Source: Pararge aegeria (Eukaryota; Arthropoda; Insecta; Lepidoptera; Nymphalidae). Taken from it: 64,000 nt of DNA. Made by a program: the position numbers and the translations under genes. The stretch's first letter is position 1. Each line of letters begins with the position of its first letter. The notes below the pieces were generated by a model. It had not been told where the DNA came from. It did not search any database and saw only the letters and a list, made by a program, of their open reading frames with translations. The stretch is taken from the NCBI RefSeq assembly GCF_905163445.1, contig NC_053181.1:9238001-9302000 (forward strand), read 5' to 3'. Below are positions 12,197 to 21,870 of this stretch, piece by piece.

Positions 12197-12437
12197 GATG
12201 TATCGCCATCTAGCCCAAAAGTAAGCGTAGCTTGTGTTATGGGTACTAAGATGACTGATGAATAATTTTTAATGAATAATATACATATCAATACTTATAA
12301 TATATATATTATAATAATTACACAAAAATTTTCTAACATTTTGACAAAACATTTGTTTTTCCCACAAACAGTTGTGGGAATCGAGCCCGCGGCCTCAAAA
12401 ACAGGGTTGCTTCCCACTGCGCCAATCGACTGTCAAA
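12197..12437 (-). repeat. SINE family B copy 3
   Basis: Reverse-strand copy: ATCGCCATCTAGCCCAAAAG, AGCGTAGCTTGTGTTATGGG, box B seen as GGAATCGAGCCC (one change) and the box A end as GCGCCAATCGACTGTC. The head is nearly complete. Confidence 0.8.
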
Positions 12438-12879
12438 ACAAACACTATAGACGATATTCTAGGTGTGGATTTCTTAGAAACTTAAATTGTGCACTCTAGT
12501 GATAACGTGTGAGGCACAAAGCTCGGAGGAATGAAAAACGTTTGGTTCCCGAGATATAGGAAAACAGTCTTAACATAGAGGTAAATACACTAAACAAAGC
12601 GTACAGTTAGATACAGATGGACACAAATTATAGCCCAAGATCGTGATAGGCCCAAATCACTACAATAGAATTTTGTTAGGTTAGGTAAGGTTTTGGTTGT
12701 CTAAGTGCTGAAGTTCTGAAAATACAGATGACGTCAGTAGCGACGATGACGGCGTAATTATTATAGGAAAATTTGTTTTATATATTACGGGTAAGTACCT
12801 ACATGACGAATTAATCCATATAAAAAACTACAAAGCAAAAGATGTAGTTCTCAGTTCAGTGAAATATCGTTGCCAACTG

Positions 12880-13080
12880 AGATAACCCAAAATAAGGCAA
12901 TACATATGAGAACGACAATGTTTTCACTTTATTTTACTTGTTTACTTTTTTCGTTCATTCTCACGAACTCTCCTTGGGGACGAATGTGTGTAGCGGGATC
13001 TGCGGTATATACTCTCATCGCTGGTTTTCATAAAAAGGCTCGCGCATCCATTTTGTTTTCAATATTTCTCTCTCGATAAT
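12880..13080 (+). repeat. Unclassified interspersed repeat, family G copy 2
   Basis: Shares CAATGTTTTCACTTTATTT, CTCCTTGGGGACGAATGTGT and TTTTGTTTTCAATAT with 4490-4690. A 69-codon frame across it is an accident of this copy. Confidence 0.5.
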
Positions 13081-13594
13081 ATTCAAGGATGTTTCCTATT
13101 AAAAAAGTATATCGTAACGATATGTAATTCGGAAATCATCAAATCATTAATAGGCTGATGTTTAAAATCCAAAGACCCAGAGTTAATAGTAATTGTTTAT
13201 ATTTATCACTAATCTATGATAACTGTATATAATACCTATAAATAAAAAATAATTAAAGCCTATTAACCTGCATAAAAGCAGCATGGTGGGTGTACCTTCA
13301 AAAACCTCACTCCGATTAGAAACTTGTATGTTTGTACCCAGCAGTGGGACGTTATTATAGCCAGAATTGTTCCTCCAGAAACCCGATAACGGAAAATTTA
13401 ATGTTAATAGAAATATAATTTTGGGCTATATAAAAACTGAAAACAAGTAGGTACCTATAAAAAGTTTTACAACGTAATTTAATGCCAAGGATCATAAAAA
13501 AAGTTTCGTCTGTGGCCAGCATATTGGCATTAATTGCAATATGGTGGCTTTCCAACAATGCCAGTATCGTGAACGCGTAAACAGATTATTTTTC

Positions 13595-13850
13595 TGGACT
13601 AAATAGTATAAATCGGGCTGCAAGCAACCTGTATTCAAAATTTCGTCAATATCATTGTAACTTCTGCGCCGTCCGCCTGTCTAACAAATGTTGCTTTGTT
13701 TTTTTCTATCCCGTGGTAACGGCCTCCGTGTTCTCTTCTGAGACCTAAGTAAAATGTACCCTAGGTCCATCTCCAGCTTGTAAGCTATTTGTATGCTAAG
13801 CTTCATCAAGATTGGTGCAGCGGTGGAGCCCAATAATTAGTATGGATGAT
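13595..13850 (+). repeat. Interspersed repeat, family H copy 1
   Basis: Ends with CAGCTTGTAAGCTATTTGTA, CTTCATCAAGATTGGTGCAG and TTAGTATGGATGA. The same landmarks, in decayed form, are at 17914-18065. I recognise the pattern as a common lepidopteran repeat end. Confidence 0.5.
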
Positions 13851-14069
13851 TGACTTCTTAGCTTTTGACATTCCAAAATATAATGTAAATTACATGCCTT
13901 GTTTAAGTATGCATTATTTTTTGGTATTTTGAAAGGTAGCTATAACAAAATTGACTGCAACAGATCCATTGATAGACAAACTAAACACAAAAAATTCATT
14001 ACAAGTGTGAAAAAAAGTTTCTAAAACGTTATCGTGGCTAATGCTGGATATGCCTTTAATAATACTCAT

Positions 14070-14230
14070 ATTCAAATTTAATTAAAAGTCACACTTGATT
14101 TAAGCTGTCCCTTTGGGGCTTTGATAATGGTTAAATACCCACATTTAATGCTAGGGCCGTGATAATTACGACATAGCCCTCTAACGTCAAATTGACTGTA
14201 ATTAATTAAACTAATGTTTAATAATTAATT
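14070..14230 (+). repeat. Unclassified interspersed repeat, family D copy 2
   Basis: Aligns with 770-930: CAAATTTAATTAAAAGTC, GGTTAAATACCCACATTTAA, GTGATAATTACGACATAGCC, TGACTGTAATTAATTAAAC. Confidence 0.6.
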
Positions 14231-14484
14231 AAAAGGTGCTGGCACATAACTTTGTTATTAAACACTGTTATACTGAGTTTAAACGGTCTGCTGTAGTTAT
14301 GATTATCCGCTTGTTATTAAGTTCATTAAAACTTCACTTTATATTAAGTAATATAGTCTAGGTATTGTAATTGTAATTACTATTATAAAAATGAAAAAAA
14401 AAGAAAATGAAAAAAAAAAATATGTTTATGTAATAGTGTTTTAGTTTGTTGATATGCACAATTATAGTGGTATAGTCACGGCAA

Positions 14485-14556
14485 ACAGCACTCTACATTT
14501 CAAGAGTGCTTATAAAGTAAGCCTACTTGATATAAATGAATTGGATTTTGAATTTC
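14485..14556 (+). repeat. CR1-like 3' terminus fragment
   Basis: CATTTCAAGAGTGCTTATAA, GCCTACTTGATATAAATGAA and a TTTTGAATTT tail match the last 70 bp of the minus-strand element ending at 48021. It is a short, heavily 5'-truncated insertion. Confidence 0.6.
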
Positions 14557-14967
14557 AATATAGATCTAGATAAAGATCCGTTTAACAAGTCGCAGCAAGC
14601 CGCTGATGTCTGCTGCACAAGAGCATGGATTTTTACAATCCATCGGTTGCTATAGTGATGAGAGGAAAACACAGATTATTTTTATGCAATAACAGGAAGT
14701 TAATGTGTTAGGCAGTTTTTAATTTATAGATGTCATTGGTTTCATCTCAGCGACCATAATATTCGTGGCTATGTGGCTAAATTAACAAACTTGAGCGTCT
14801 CCAGAATCTTGCTATTCGGTTCATATTTGACCTACGCAAATATGACCACGTTTATTTTTTTTATATTTATTATATTGTGTATTATTTTATTTGTGTTATC
14901 AAGTTCAAGTATTAGTTTATATTTTTTTTATATGCACAACCTCCAGTCTGTTATCCTTTTGTTTTCC

Positions 14968-15085
14968 ATATCCTAAGGTTGCCTGGAAGAGATCGCTACG
15001 AAGCGACAAGGCCGCCTTTTGTATAAGCTATTTGTACTTCTTCGCTAATTTTTTTTTGTGTGCAAATAAAGAGTATTAATAGAAT
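14968..15085 (+). repeat. Non-LTR retrotransposon 3' end, family K copy 2
   Basis: TCCTAAGGTTGCCTGGAAGA, stem TCGCT-ACGA-AGCGA (14993-15006), AAGGCCGCC, and the tail TGTGCAAATAAAGAGTAT followed by AATAAATAAAT. Confidence 0.65.
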
Positions 15086-15684
15086 AAATAAATAGGTGGC
15101 CATATTCTATTAAGCTCAAATGACGTTGTAGGTTTTACGTGGTCACAATTATTATATGCAGTGTTGGAAAGCCACCGTAGAATCAATAGCACCATGGCTA
15201 CCGACTAAGTCTTTTCGTTAAATAATAAAATCTTTGTTATTTAATAAACCTAAAGTGCCTCAAGTGCAGAATTATCTTCAGCTTTTGTGTTTCCCAGTTT
15301 CAGATTTACAAAAAAAGTTTAATTCTGCGTGGTCGCGTTGTAATTTTTAAACTTTTACTTTATGATCATCCAATACGGATGTACACCTAAGTAACTTACA
15401 CCAAATAACAAATTAAATTCCAATTCATCTTACAATCTTGTTTGTATAACATAATTTAAAGGAAGAATGAGTAATTGATTGATTAAATTAATTATAACTT
15501 TTTTTAAGAAAAACATGGCTCATTAAAAATTTATTTCGACTTCAAGAACTTTTTGTTAAGTTGTTTTCCTAAAAAGGTATGAATACATAATTCGGGGAAA
15601 AATTGCCCTTATGAAAATTTACCGTATTCTAAATTACCTTTATTGTTATTTGCACCTAGTGATAGTTAAAAGTAAGAATTTAGT

Positions 15685-15960
15685 TCGACTCATCATCATC
15701 ATCATCATATCAACCGGCCCACTACAGGGCACGGTTCTCCTCCCACAATGAGAAGGTGTTAAGGCCGTAGTTAACCACGCCAGCTCAAGGCGGATTGGTG
15801 GATTCTACACACCTTAGAGGACATTGTGTAGAACTCTCAGGCATGCAGGTTTCCTTACGATGTTTTCCTTCACCGTTGATGCAAGATTTAATTACTAAAA
15901 CGCACATAACTTAGAAAAGTTAGAGGTGCGTGCTGGGATCACGGCGAAAGTTAGTTCGAC
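15685..15960 (-). repeat. SINE family C copy 1, near full length
   Basis: Reverse-strand copy. It begins with the CATCATCATCATCATATCAA tail, then CCACTACAGGGCACG, CTCCTCCCACAATGAGAAGG, AAGGCGGATTGGTGG, AGGCATGCAGGTTTCC and GTTTTCCTTCACCGTTGATG. It ends near box B (reading TGCTGGGATC). Confidence 0.8.
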
Positions 15961-16197
15961 TTTTTTTAAGTAATTAAACGTAAATAAAATAATTGGTTGT
16001 CCGTTAAAATATAAAAAAATATTAAACGTTGACATTAAATTATTAAAAAAGGTGTAGGTACTTACTGTACTTTTAAAACTGCCAAGGCTGGCGTTATATT
16101 TGTGTGATCATTGAAAGCCGACGAAATAGTTGTCACAAACAATTAACTGAGTAGGTACATATTAATTGAGCCAGAGCCATATAAACTTAAAATTACT

Positions 16198-16768
16198 TAA
16201 TAATAATAATAATAAAGTTTTTATTTAAAGGCATATAAACCCATATATCAGCTTTTATATACAAAGAAATCTATAATTAAATGTATACATTAAAACTTAC
16301 ATCTAACTGAAATAGTTAATAAACTTATTTCAGATGTCATAGGTTCTTATTTTATTTTTTGTTCCAGTCCCGATGAACAGACAGCCAATAGTCTGAAATA
16401 GGACTCGGCATCCCCTCACAGACGATCCTAAGTATTCCATTGTTAGAGTTCCTAATTCTTTCCCAAAAGGATGCTACACGAGCTCTAACAATACAATAAA
16501 AGTCAGGCACTCCCGATTCGGCGAACATTGTTGAAGCGCTGCAATACCGCGGTAGGCCCATGAGTATTCGGAAAGCATCGTTGTATTGCACTCTTATGGC
16601 AGAAAATGACTTTTTGAAAAAATTTGTCCAGAGCTGGCAGGTGTAGAAGCACTGACAGTAGGCCTGGGGAAAAATTACCTTGTTTCTTTCTACTACAAAC
16701 TTATCCTTTTCTGCGATCTTTCCGATGATGATGCAAGCTAACCTTTGGCAGCTATATAATAGCCACAC
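16198..16768 (-). mobile_element. 5'-truncated non-LTR retrotransposon with ATT tail
   Basis: A reverse transcriptase C-terminal frame (16768-16352) is followed by about 150 bp of AT-rich 3' sequence and ends at 16198-16216 in ATAATAATAATAATAATAAA (plus strand), a simple-repeat tail. The 5' break lies next to a SINE family A fragment starting at about 16790. It differs in protein sequence from both the 19 kb and 48 kb elements. Confidence 0.75.
16352..16768 (-). pseudogene. Reverse transcriptase C-terminal fragment (non-LTR)
   Basis: This frame of 138 codons is the C-terminal part of an ORF2 polyprotein, downstream of the RT catalytic motifs. Recognisable blocks are QAYCQCFYTCQLW (about residue 35), AIRVQYNDAFRILMGLPR (about residue 57), and FAESGVPDFYCIVRARVASF (about residue 81). 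These resemble the thumb/connection region of insect non-LTR elements, where a YNxAFRxLMGLPR block is common. The ATG chosen is simply the first in the frame; the fragment is 5'-truncated rather than a full protein. No catalytic residues are left, so it has no expected function. I am confident of the retrotransposon origin and unsure of the clade. Confidence 0.75.
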
Positions 16769-16789
16769 ACCTCATCGGTTTCAACGCAA

Positions 16790-16940
16790 CATAGTTCCAG
16801 AACGCTAAATCATTAGGCTGCACTTCTTTGTCGGTAGGGTGGTAACTAGACTCCAACCAGAGTACAAATTCATAAATTATAAAATTCCCACATTGCCTCT
16901 GCCACGGATCAAACCCGGATGATAAAGCGGGTGGTTTTAA
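16790..16940 (-). repeat. SINE family A fragment
   Basis: Minus-strand body: CATCGGTTTCAACGCAAC, CCAGAACGCTAAATCATTAG, GGTAGGGTGGTAACTAGACT and the head with GCCACGGATCAAACCCGG (box B-like). Confidence 0.65.
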
Positions 16941-16963
16941 ATTATTATGAGCTTTATAGAATT

Positions 16964-17039
16964 AACTTATTCATGTCCTTTAAATTTGCATTTAAAAGTG
17001 GAACATAATCTATAATGAATCAGTCATCATCATGTCAAC
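16964..17039 (+). repeat. Local duplicate X1 (76 bp)
   Basis: Identical over all 76 bases to 17277-17352 by direct comparison. It starts AACTTATTCATGTCC and ends ATCATCATGTCAAC. Confidence 0.95.
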
Positions 17040-17041
17040 GC

Positions 17042-17261
17042 ACGCCGCATTGATTTCAAAGCTTGCCAACCAATATAAGAAATAGGAAATCGGTATACCT
17101 TTTTTTACATATTTATTAACCAAAACAAATCAAAAATAATAAAGAAGAAAATATTATGTGGAAGGTGGGATGCAAGATTTTATACAAAATCTGACTAAAA
17201 TTGGTATAGCTGTAAGGCAAGCGCTGCAAAAAGGCAATCTTTTATATACCCCGCGAATGTT
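17042..17261 (+). repeat. Local duplicate Y1 (about 220 bp)
   Basis: Diverged copy of 17701-17913. Both run from ACG(C/T)CGCATTGATTTC through AATATAAGAAATAGGAA, ATATTATGTGGAA and TATAGCTGTAAGGCAAGCG to ATATACCCCGCGAATGTT. Y1 carries an ACATATTTATT stretch that Y2 lacks, and there are several substitutions. Confidence 0.9.
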
Positions 17262-17276
17262 GCCATCTTCTTCATC

Positions 17277-17352
17277 AACTTATTCATGTCCTTTAAATTT
17301 GCATTTAAAAGTGGAACATAATCTATAATGAATCAGTCATCATCATGTCAAC
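17277..17352 (+). repeat. Local duplicate X2 (76 bp)
   Basis: Perfect copy of X1. It runs directly into a common lepidopteran repeat (CCAATCGACGTCCACTGC). Confidence 0.95.
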
Positions 17353-17475
17353 CAATCGACGTCCACTGCTGGACATAGGTCTTTTATAGGGAGTTCCACA
17401 ATACACGGTCCTGGGCCGCTTGCCTCCAGCGGCTCCCTGCGGCTCGCCTGATGTCATCTGTCCACCTCGTTGAAT
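17353..17475 (+). repeat. Interspersed repeat (GTCCACTGCTGGACATAGG type)
   Basis: Contains GTCCACTGCTGGACATAGG, GGGAGTTCCACAATACACGG, CCAGCGGCTCCCTGCGGCTC and GATGTCATCTGTCCACCTCG. It is a well-known lepidopteran repeat pattern. A second piece is at 57595-57685. Confidence 0.6.
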
Positions 17476-17700
17476 CAGTAATATTGGAATGAATCAGTAA
17501 TATTGGTTTATTGAAATGTCTGCTGTTGCTATTTATAAGCTTATGCAAATAATAAATTTATTGTTTAACTGGTTGTTTGGATTACCATTAATGATACAAA
17601 GCACATTTTGTGGCAAAATTACCACAGTATTACGTAACTTTAAGTAATTCTACAAACATTTGAGCTTATGAAACTATGACTAAGGTACAGACCGAATCGT

Positions 17701-17913
17701 ACGTCGCATTGATTTCAAAGCTTGCGAACCAATATAAGAAATAGGAATTCGGTATACCTTTTTTTTAACCAAAACAAATCAAAAATAATGAAGAAGAAAA
17801 TATTATGTGGAACGTGGGGTGCAAGATTTATATACAAAATGTGACTAAAATTGGTATAGCTGTAAGGCAAGCGTTGCTAACAAAGGCAATCTTTTATATA
17901 CCCCGCGAATGTT
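17701..17913 (+). repeat. Local duplicate Y2
   Basis: Partner of Y1. Here the sequence continues past the duplicated block into family H sequence (17914-18065), so Y2 is more likely the ancestral copy. The overlapping 72-codon frames on both strands are not coding. Confidence 0.85.
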
Positions 17914-18065
17914 TCCCTGATACTTTTCTGGGATATAAAGAAACCTTTGTCCGTTTCGAGGATGCAAGCTATACATGTACAAAATTTTTAACAAGATCGG
18001 TGCAGTTTTTGAGCTGGAATTAATATGTGACAAACAAATAAACAAACAGATAGATTTACGCATTT
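17914..18065 (+). repeat. Interspersed repeat, family H copy 2
   Basis: GAGGATGCAAGCTATACATG, then AACAAGATCGGTGCAGTTTT and ACAAACAGATAGATTTACGC. Matches the end of 13595-13850 and abuts the Helitron that follows. Confidence 0.5.
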
Positions 18066-18082
18066 ATAATGTGGGAAATATA

Positions 18083-18470
18083 TCTATATATATATAAAAG
18101 AGAAAGTGTGTGGGTATGTTCCGTATAGGCTCCGAAACGGCCGACCGATTTCAATGAAACGTTCAGGGAATCTCCGGATTGACCTGGCGAGTAATCCTGT
18201 AAAGTTTGCTGACGATCGGAGCACTCCTATTTTTGAACTGTCAAACTGTCAAATACAGCTTTTATTTACTTTGATGATATTCTATTGTTGGGTGTACATT
18301 GGTGTATATATCTTCACCCGCTCGAGAAGAGAATAGAAGAGAATGAATACGGAGAGAAATAAATGATTTAATATATTGTGAGACTTAAATTAAAAATTTT
18401 ATGATGTAAGTATATTGTTTAAATAAAATAAAGCAAAATCTAGCCCGGCGAAGCTGGCTGGGTACGCTAG
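18083..18470 (+). mobile_element. Non-autonomous Helitron, copy 1
   Basis: Begins TCTATATATATATAAAAG and ends CTAG, inserted between A (18082) and T (18471), which is the Helitron habit. About 10 nt before the end is an imperfect hairpin (AGCCCG / CTGGCT around GCGAAG). It carries no Rep/helicase coding sequence. A second copy in the opposite orientation at 40249-40642 matches along its whole length, with the landmarks GTGTGGGTATGTTCCGTATA, GGAATCTCCGGATTGACCTG and CTCGAGAAGAGAATAGAAGA. Confidence 0.85.
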
Positions 18471-18539
18471 TAATAGATAATAACGATATTCAAAGTTAAT
18501 CAAAAAAAGGGAATTAAATTTACATCTGAAAATTAAAGA

Positions 18540-18620
18540 ACCCGCGGGATTTGAACCCATATCTCTCTGCGCGGCCAGAGTGCTTCGCCAATTAAACCTG
18601 GGTGCGCCGAGGCTTAAACT
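18540..18620 (-). repeat. tRNA-like SINE head, solitary
   Basis: On the minus strand, box B is a perfect GGTTCAAATCC (18558-18548). Upstream, TTGGCGAAGCACTCTGG resembles box A loosely. It could be a degenerate tRNA pseudogene or the head of a fourth SINE family. There is no clear cloverleaf acceptor stem, so I do not call it a functional tRNA. Confidence 0.5.
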
Positions 18621-19076
18621 TCGATTAGCATATATATCAGTCTGAGGGACTGTGTGTGTGTTTGGACGATTCGGTGTTTATAAATAACATTCCCACCAAA
18701 CCGTATTGGAGCAGAGTACTCTCATTTTAATAAGAACCACTGTCATTCTTTATTTTGCCGCCAGGCAGCAATAATGTTTGAAGAGCCTGGTTGCCGGTGT
18801 AATTAATTACGAGCAAATAAATGAAGCTTCAGATTAGCCTTAGGTTGATAGACACGGGGCAGCACTGTGGGACGTGTTCCTTGCGTGCTCTGCGGCGTGT
18901 TGCGCTGACTATTGGTGATGGTTTTTAAAGCAATAGGTGGGCAGTAGGACACAAGGGAGTAGGAGTAAATGATACATTTAAAGAAGTTAATATAATGACG
19001 GTGCATAGTCATTACATATTTGAAAATTTAATTAAAATTTAATGTCCATAAAAATATAACAAAATTTAAAAAGAAA

Positions 19077-19313
19077 ATGGACTGTAGCGATATTAATATT
19101 AGAAGCAAAAATAAACTCGTTGTGCAGTTTACTAGGCTACACAAAATTGCAAATTCATTCAAGGGCAATTGTATATCATTTTATAACAAATTACCAAATG
19201 AAATCTTTGAGATGTCTCTAAATAAGTTCAAAGTTTATATAAAACGTAAGCTTACAGAAAAATCCTATTATAATATTAAGGATTACTTAAACGATAAAAA
19301 AGCTTGGGTGTGA
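19077..19313 (+). pseudogene. C-terminal end of a non-LTR reverse transcriptase ORF2
   Basis: The last 78 codons of an ORF2. The order DIN-R, then a block with FKGNCISFYNKLPNEI, then LNKFKVYIKRKL, then YYNIKDYLNDKKAW, mirrors the end of ORF2 of the 48 kb element (FVGLSIRFYNMIPKVI, MHKFKEFVKTHL, YYTIDEFFNDKVAW). The two come from related but distinct lineages. Everything 5' of this, including endonuclease and RT catalytic motifs, is missing. The first ATG is only the first in the frame. The stop codon at 19311-19313 is probably the true ORF2 stop, because the 3' untranslated region follows immediately. Confidence 0.8.
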
Positions 19314-19566
19314 ATTGCTCTAGCTTCATAGCTTAACATAAATAAACTGTGAGATGGTGATAACAAAAAAAAATAACCGGCTAAGTTTGTTGTGGGCTCT
19401 TCTTAGACCAGGGCGCGTTTGGAACCCTCGTAGCTTTAGGTTTAAGTTGGCGAACGAAATTATCACCATCCCCTTACAATAATGTAAACATATATGTATG
19501 AACGCTTCATAAGTGCATGTGATAGGCCTACATGAATAAAAAAAAATTGAATTTGATTTTGAAATT
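19314..19566 (+). repeat. 3' untranslated region and tail of the 19 kb non-LTR element (family J)
   Basis: Contains GGCTAAGTTTGTTGTGGGCT, TTCTTAGACCAGGGCG, CCCTCGTAGCTTTAG, TAGGCCTACATGAATAAA and a TTGAATTTGATTTTGAAATT tail. Solo copies of the same region lie at 22588-22765 and 29713-29885, both on the minus strand. Confidence 0.75.
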
Positions 19567-19589
19567 TGACATAATAAGCTTTTCGAAAA

Positions 19590-19880
19590 TGATAACATAA
19601 GACTACGCAGTAGTGGTCTTATAAGTGGGGAGGTCCTCGCTTTTATCCCCGGCATATAAATATTGACAATTTTCTCTGGTTTGGTCTAGTCCAAGGCTTC
19701 GGCGTAACCCTACCGATATAGAAGTGCCACACTGCGATTTAGCGTTATGATACGATGCCGAGCTGAAACCAAATAAGGGTATGGGCCTTAAATATAAAAA
19801 TCAAATCCCTAACAGAATCTCGCTATCAACTTTGACTGCATGATCATTTACCACCGTGTGGGATTGCAGTAATTGGTTAA
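19590..19880 (+). repeat. SINE family A copy, near full length
   Basis: Degenerate tRNA-like head, then CTCTGGTTTGGTCTAGTCC, AAGTGCCACACTGCGATTTA, GCGTTATGATACGATGCCG, TTTGACTGCATGATCATTTA and ACCACCGTGTGGGATTGCAG. Confidence 0.7.
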
Positions 19881-20673
19881 CTCGAAATGGTATAAAAAGA
19901 GCACTGCTTAAAAATGGCTATTCAAATTTAAAAATAAAAACATAAATCTACAAAGAAGGTGATAAAAACGTCCTGGTACCAGGCGCCCAGGCTGTGCTAA
20001 TACCTCATTTAAACGTTCTATTGATAAAATTAATCTGAACGTGCTATGTGAAAGCTCGTTAGGGCTAATTTGGACTAATCGCTTCTATCTACGCTAACAG
20101 TTTGCTAATCTGTGTTTGCATGTCAGATTCGACTTGCTCACTGGGAATAGATACATACTCTGTGTAGGTGAGTATTCCGTAGGTACGATAACTGATAGTT
20201 ACTTCGATTAATTTGTGATCAATTCCCGTGGGTGAAACAGTCGAAACAGTAAAGTACAGTGGGAATTTCTTTCAATGTCTTTAAATGATATTTTTGTAAT
20301 ACAAAAAGCAAAAACATTATTGAATAAGATGATTGAATAATCAAATAATATACCTACCTGACTTCGATAAATTGTCTAGACTGAGTGAAAACAATTAGGT
20401 ATAAGGCCCACTCCATTTGTATTTTCTTTAAGAAAAATGTTATTCTACAATTTGAGGATAACTCAAAGGATTGTACTTTAAGTATAGGTACATTTGAAAA
20501 AGGTTGTAGGTTATATAATGATTTTATGGAAATTTTAAGAATCATTATATCATTCTTAAATACTCGTAGTTTTTCATGTAAATGCATTTTTTACGATTAA
20601 TATTTTCTCTCAACTATTCCATAACTATCTACAACCATTGACCCCACATGTTTCTCATTGCCTTATTCCAATA

Positions 20674-20815
20674 GTTAAGGTAGCCTGGAAGAGATCACTG
20701 TTAGTGATAAGGCCGCCTTTTGCATATAATTTATGTTAATTAATGTAAGTGTTCCTGTGTGTGTTTCCTTTACTATGCAATAAAGTTGTTTAAATAAAAT
20801 AATAAATAAATGTTT
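20674..20815 (+). repeat. Non-LTR retrotransposon 3' end, family K copy 3
   Basis: TTAAGGTAGCCTGGAAGAGA, stem TCACT-GTT-AGTGA (20695-20707), AAGGCCGCC, then ATGCAATAAAG and a short A/T tail. The stem has changed from the G:C pair of other copies to A:T. Confidence 0.65.
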
Positions 20816-20860
20816 TATTTGTGCAAACACAGATAAGGTCGAAACGAATCGTCGATTGTA

Positions 20861-21114
20861 AATAAATAAATAAATATATTACGACAATGCACACATCGCC
20901 ACCTAGCCCCAAAGTAAGCGTAGCTTGTGTTATGGGTACTTAGACAGCTGATGAATATTTTTATGAATATAATACACAGAAATACTTATAATATACAGAT
21001 AAACACCCAGACACTGAAAAACATTCATGTTCATCACACAAACATTTTCCAGTTGTGGGAATCGAAATCGAAATCAGAAAGCAGGTTCGCTGCCCACTGC
21101 GCCAGTCGGCCGTC
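20861..21114 (-). repeat. SINE family B copy 4
   Basis: Starts on the plus strand with the tail complement TAAATAAATAAATATATTAC, then ATCGCCACCTAGCCCCAAAG, AGCGTAGCTTGTGTTATGGG, a damaged box B (GGGAATCGAAATCG) and TGCGCCAGTCGGCCGTC at the head. It faces copy 5 about 490 bp away. Confidence 0.85.
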
Positions 21115-21602
21115 AAAAATTTTGGTAGAAAGATTGTAAAATTTTGGTAAAAAAGTCTAAATTAAAAAATTGTCAAGCAACCTCCAACAGTGAATTATAG
21201 TATTCCATTGAAATCATATTAGTGAAATTTGCTCAAGCGTCGACTGCTTATTCTACGTATTTAAAGTTGATTACTTTCGAACCTACAAGTTACAACCCAT
21301 CATTGGTTTCCATCAGGCTTGAGTCTTGTAGGAGCATTTGCTGACTGGGTCCAGTTGCTATTAGCGGACACTGTAAGTATGCCTCGGGATCGGTTCTGAT
21401 TTACCGGTATTTTTGGTTAGTACTTAATTCATAAAACGTTTACCTAATAAAATAAAATAAACTGTGGTAACCACAATTTTTTTCCACAAGATAACAGAAA
21501 CAAAAATTAATATAATAAAAAAAAACAAAGTAATACAAACTAAAAACGTGACTCATCTAATGTTTAATATTCCGATGCTTTAGGTACGAGTATTGTTAAA
21601 TT

Positions 21603-21870
21603 GACGGTCAATTGGCGCAGTGGGCAGCGACCCTGCTTTCTGAGTCTAAGGCCGTGGGTTCGATTCCCACAACTTGATAATATTTGTGTGATGAACATAT
21701 GAATGTTTTTCAGTGTCTGGGTGTTTATCTATATTATAAGTATTTATGTATATTATTCATAAAAAATATTCATCAGTTATCTTAGTACCCATAACACAAT
21801 CTACGCAATTACTTTGGGACTAGATGGCGATGTGTGTATTGTCGTAGTATATTTATTTATTTTATTTAAA
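21603..21870 (+). repeat. SINE family B copy 5, full length
   Basis: The best-preserved copy: box A TGGCGCAGTGGG (21613-21624) and box B GGTTCGATTCC (21657-21667), with spacing normal for an internal RNA polymerase III promoter. The body and tail follow. Of the eight copies, this one is most likely to be transcribable. Confidence 0.9.

Noticed and set aside
18106..18336. 76-codon frame in the Helitron
   Set aside because: The second Helitron copy does not keep the frame, and there is no Rep or helicase motif.
21613..21667. Functional tRNA gene
   Set aside because: Box A and box B are perfect, but there is no acceptor stem closing the cloverleaf, and the head continues into the SINE body seen in seven other copies.
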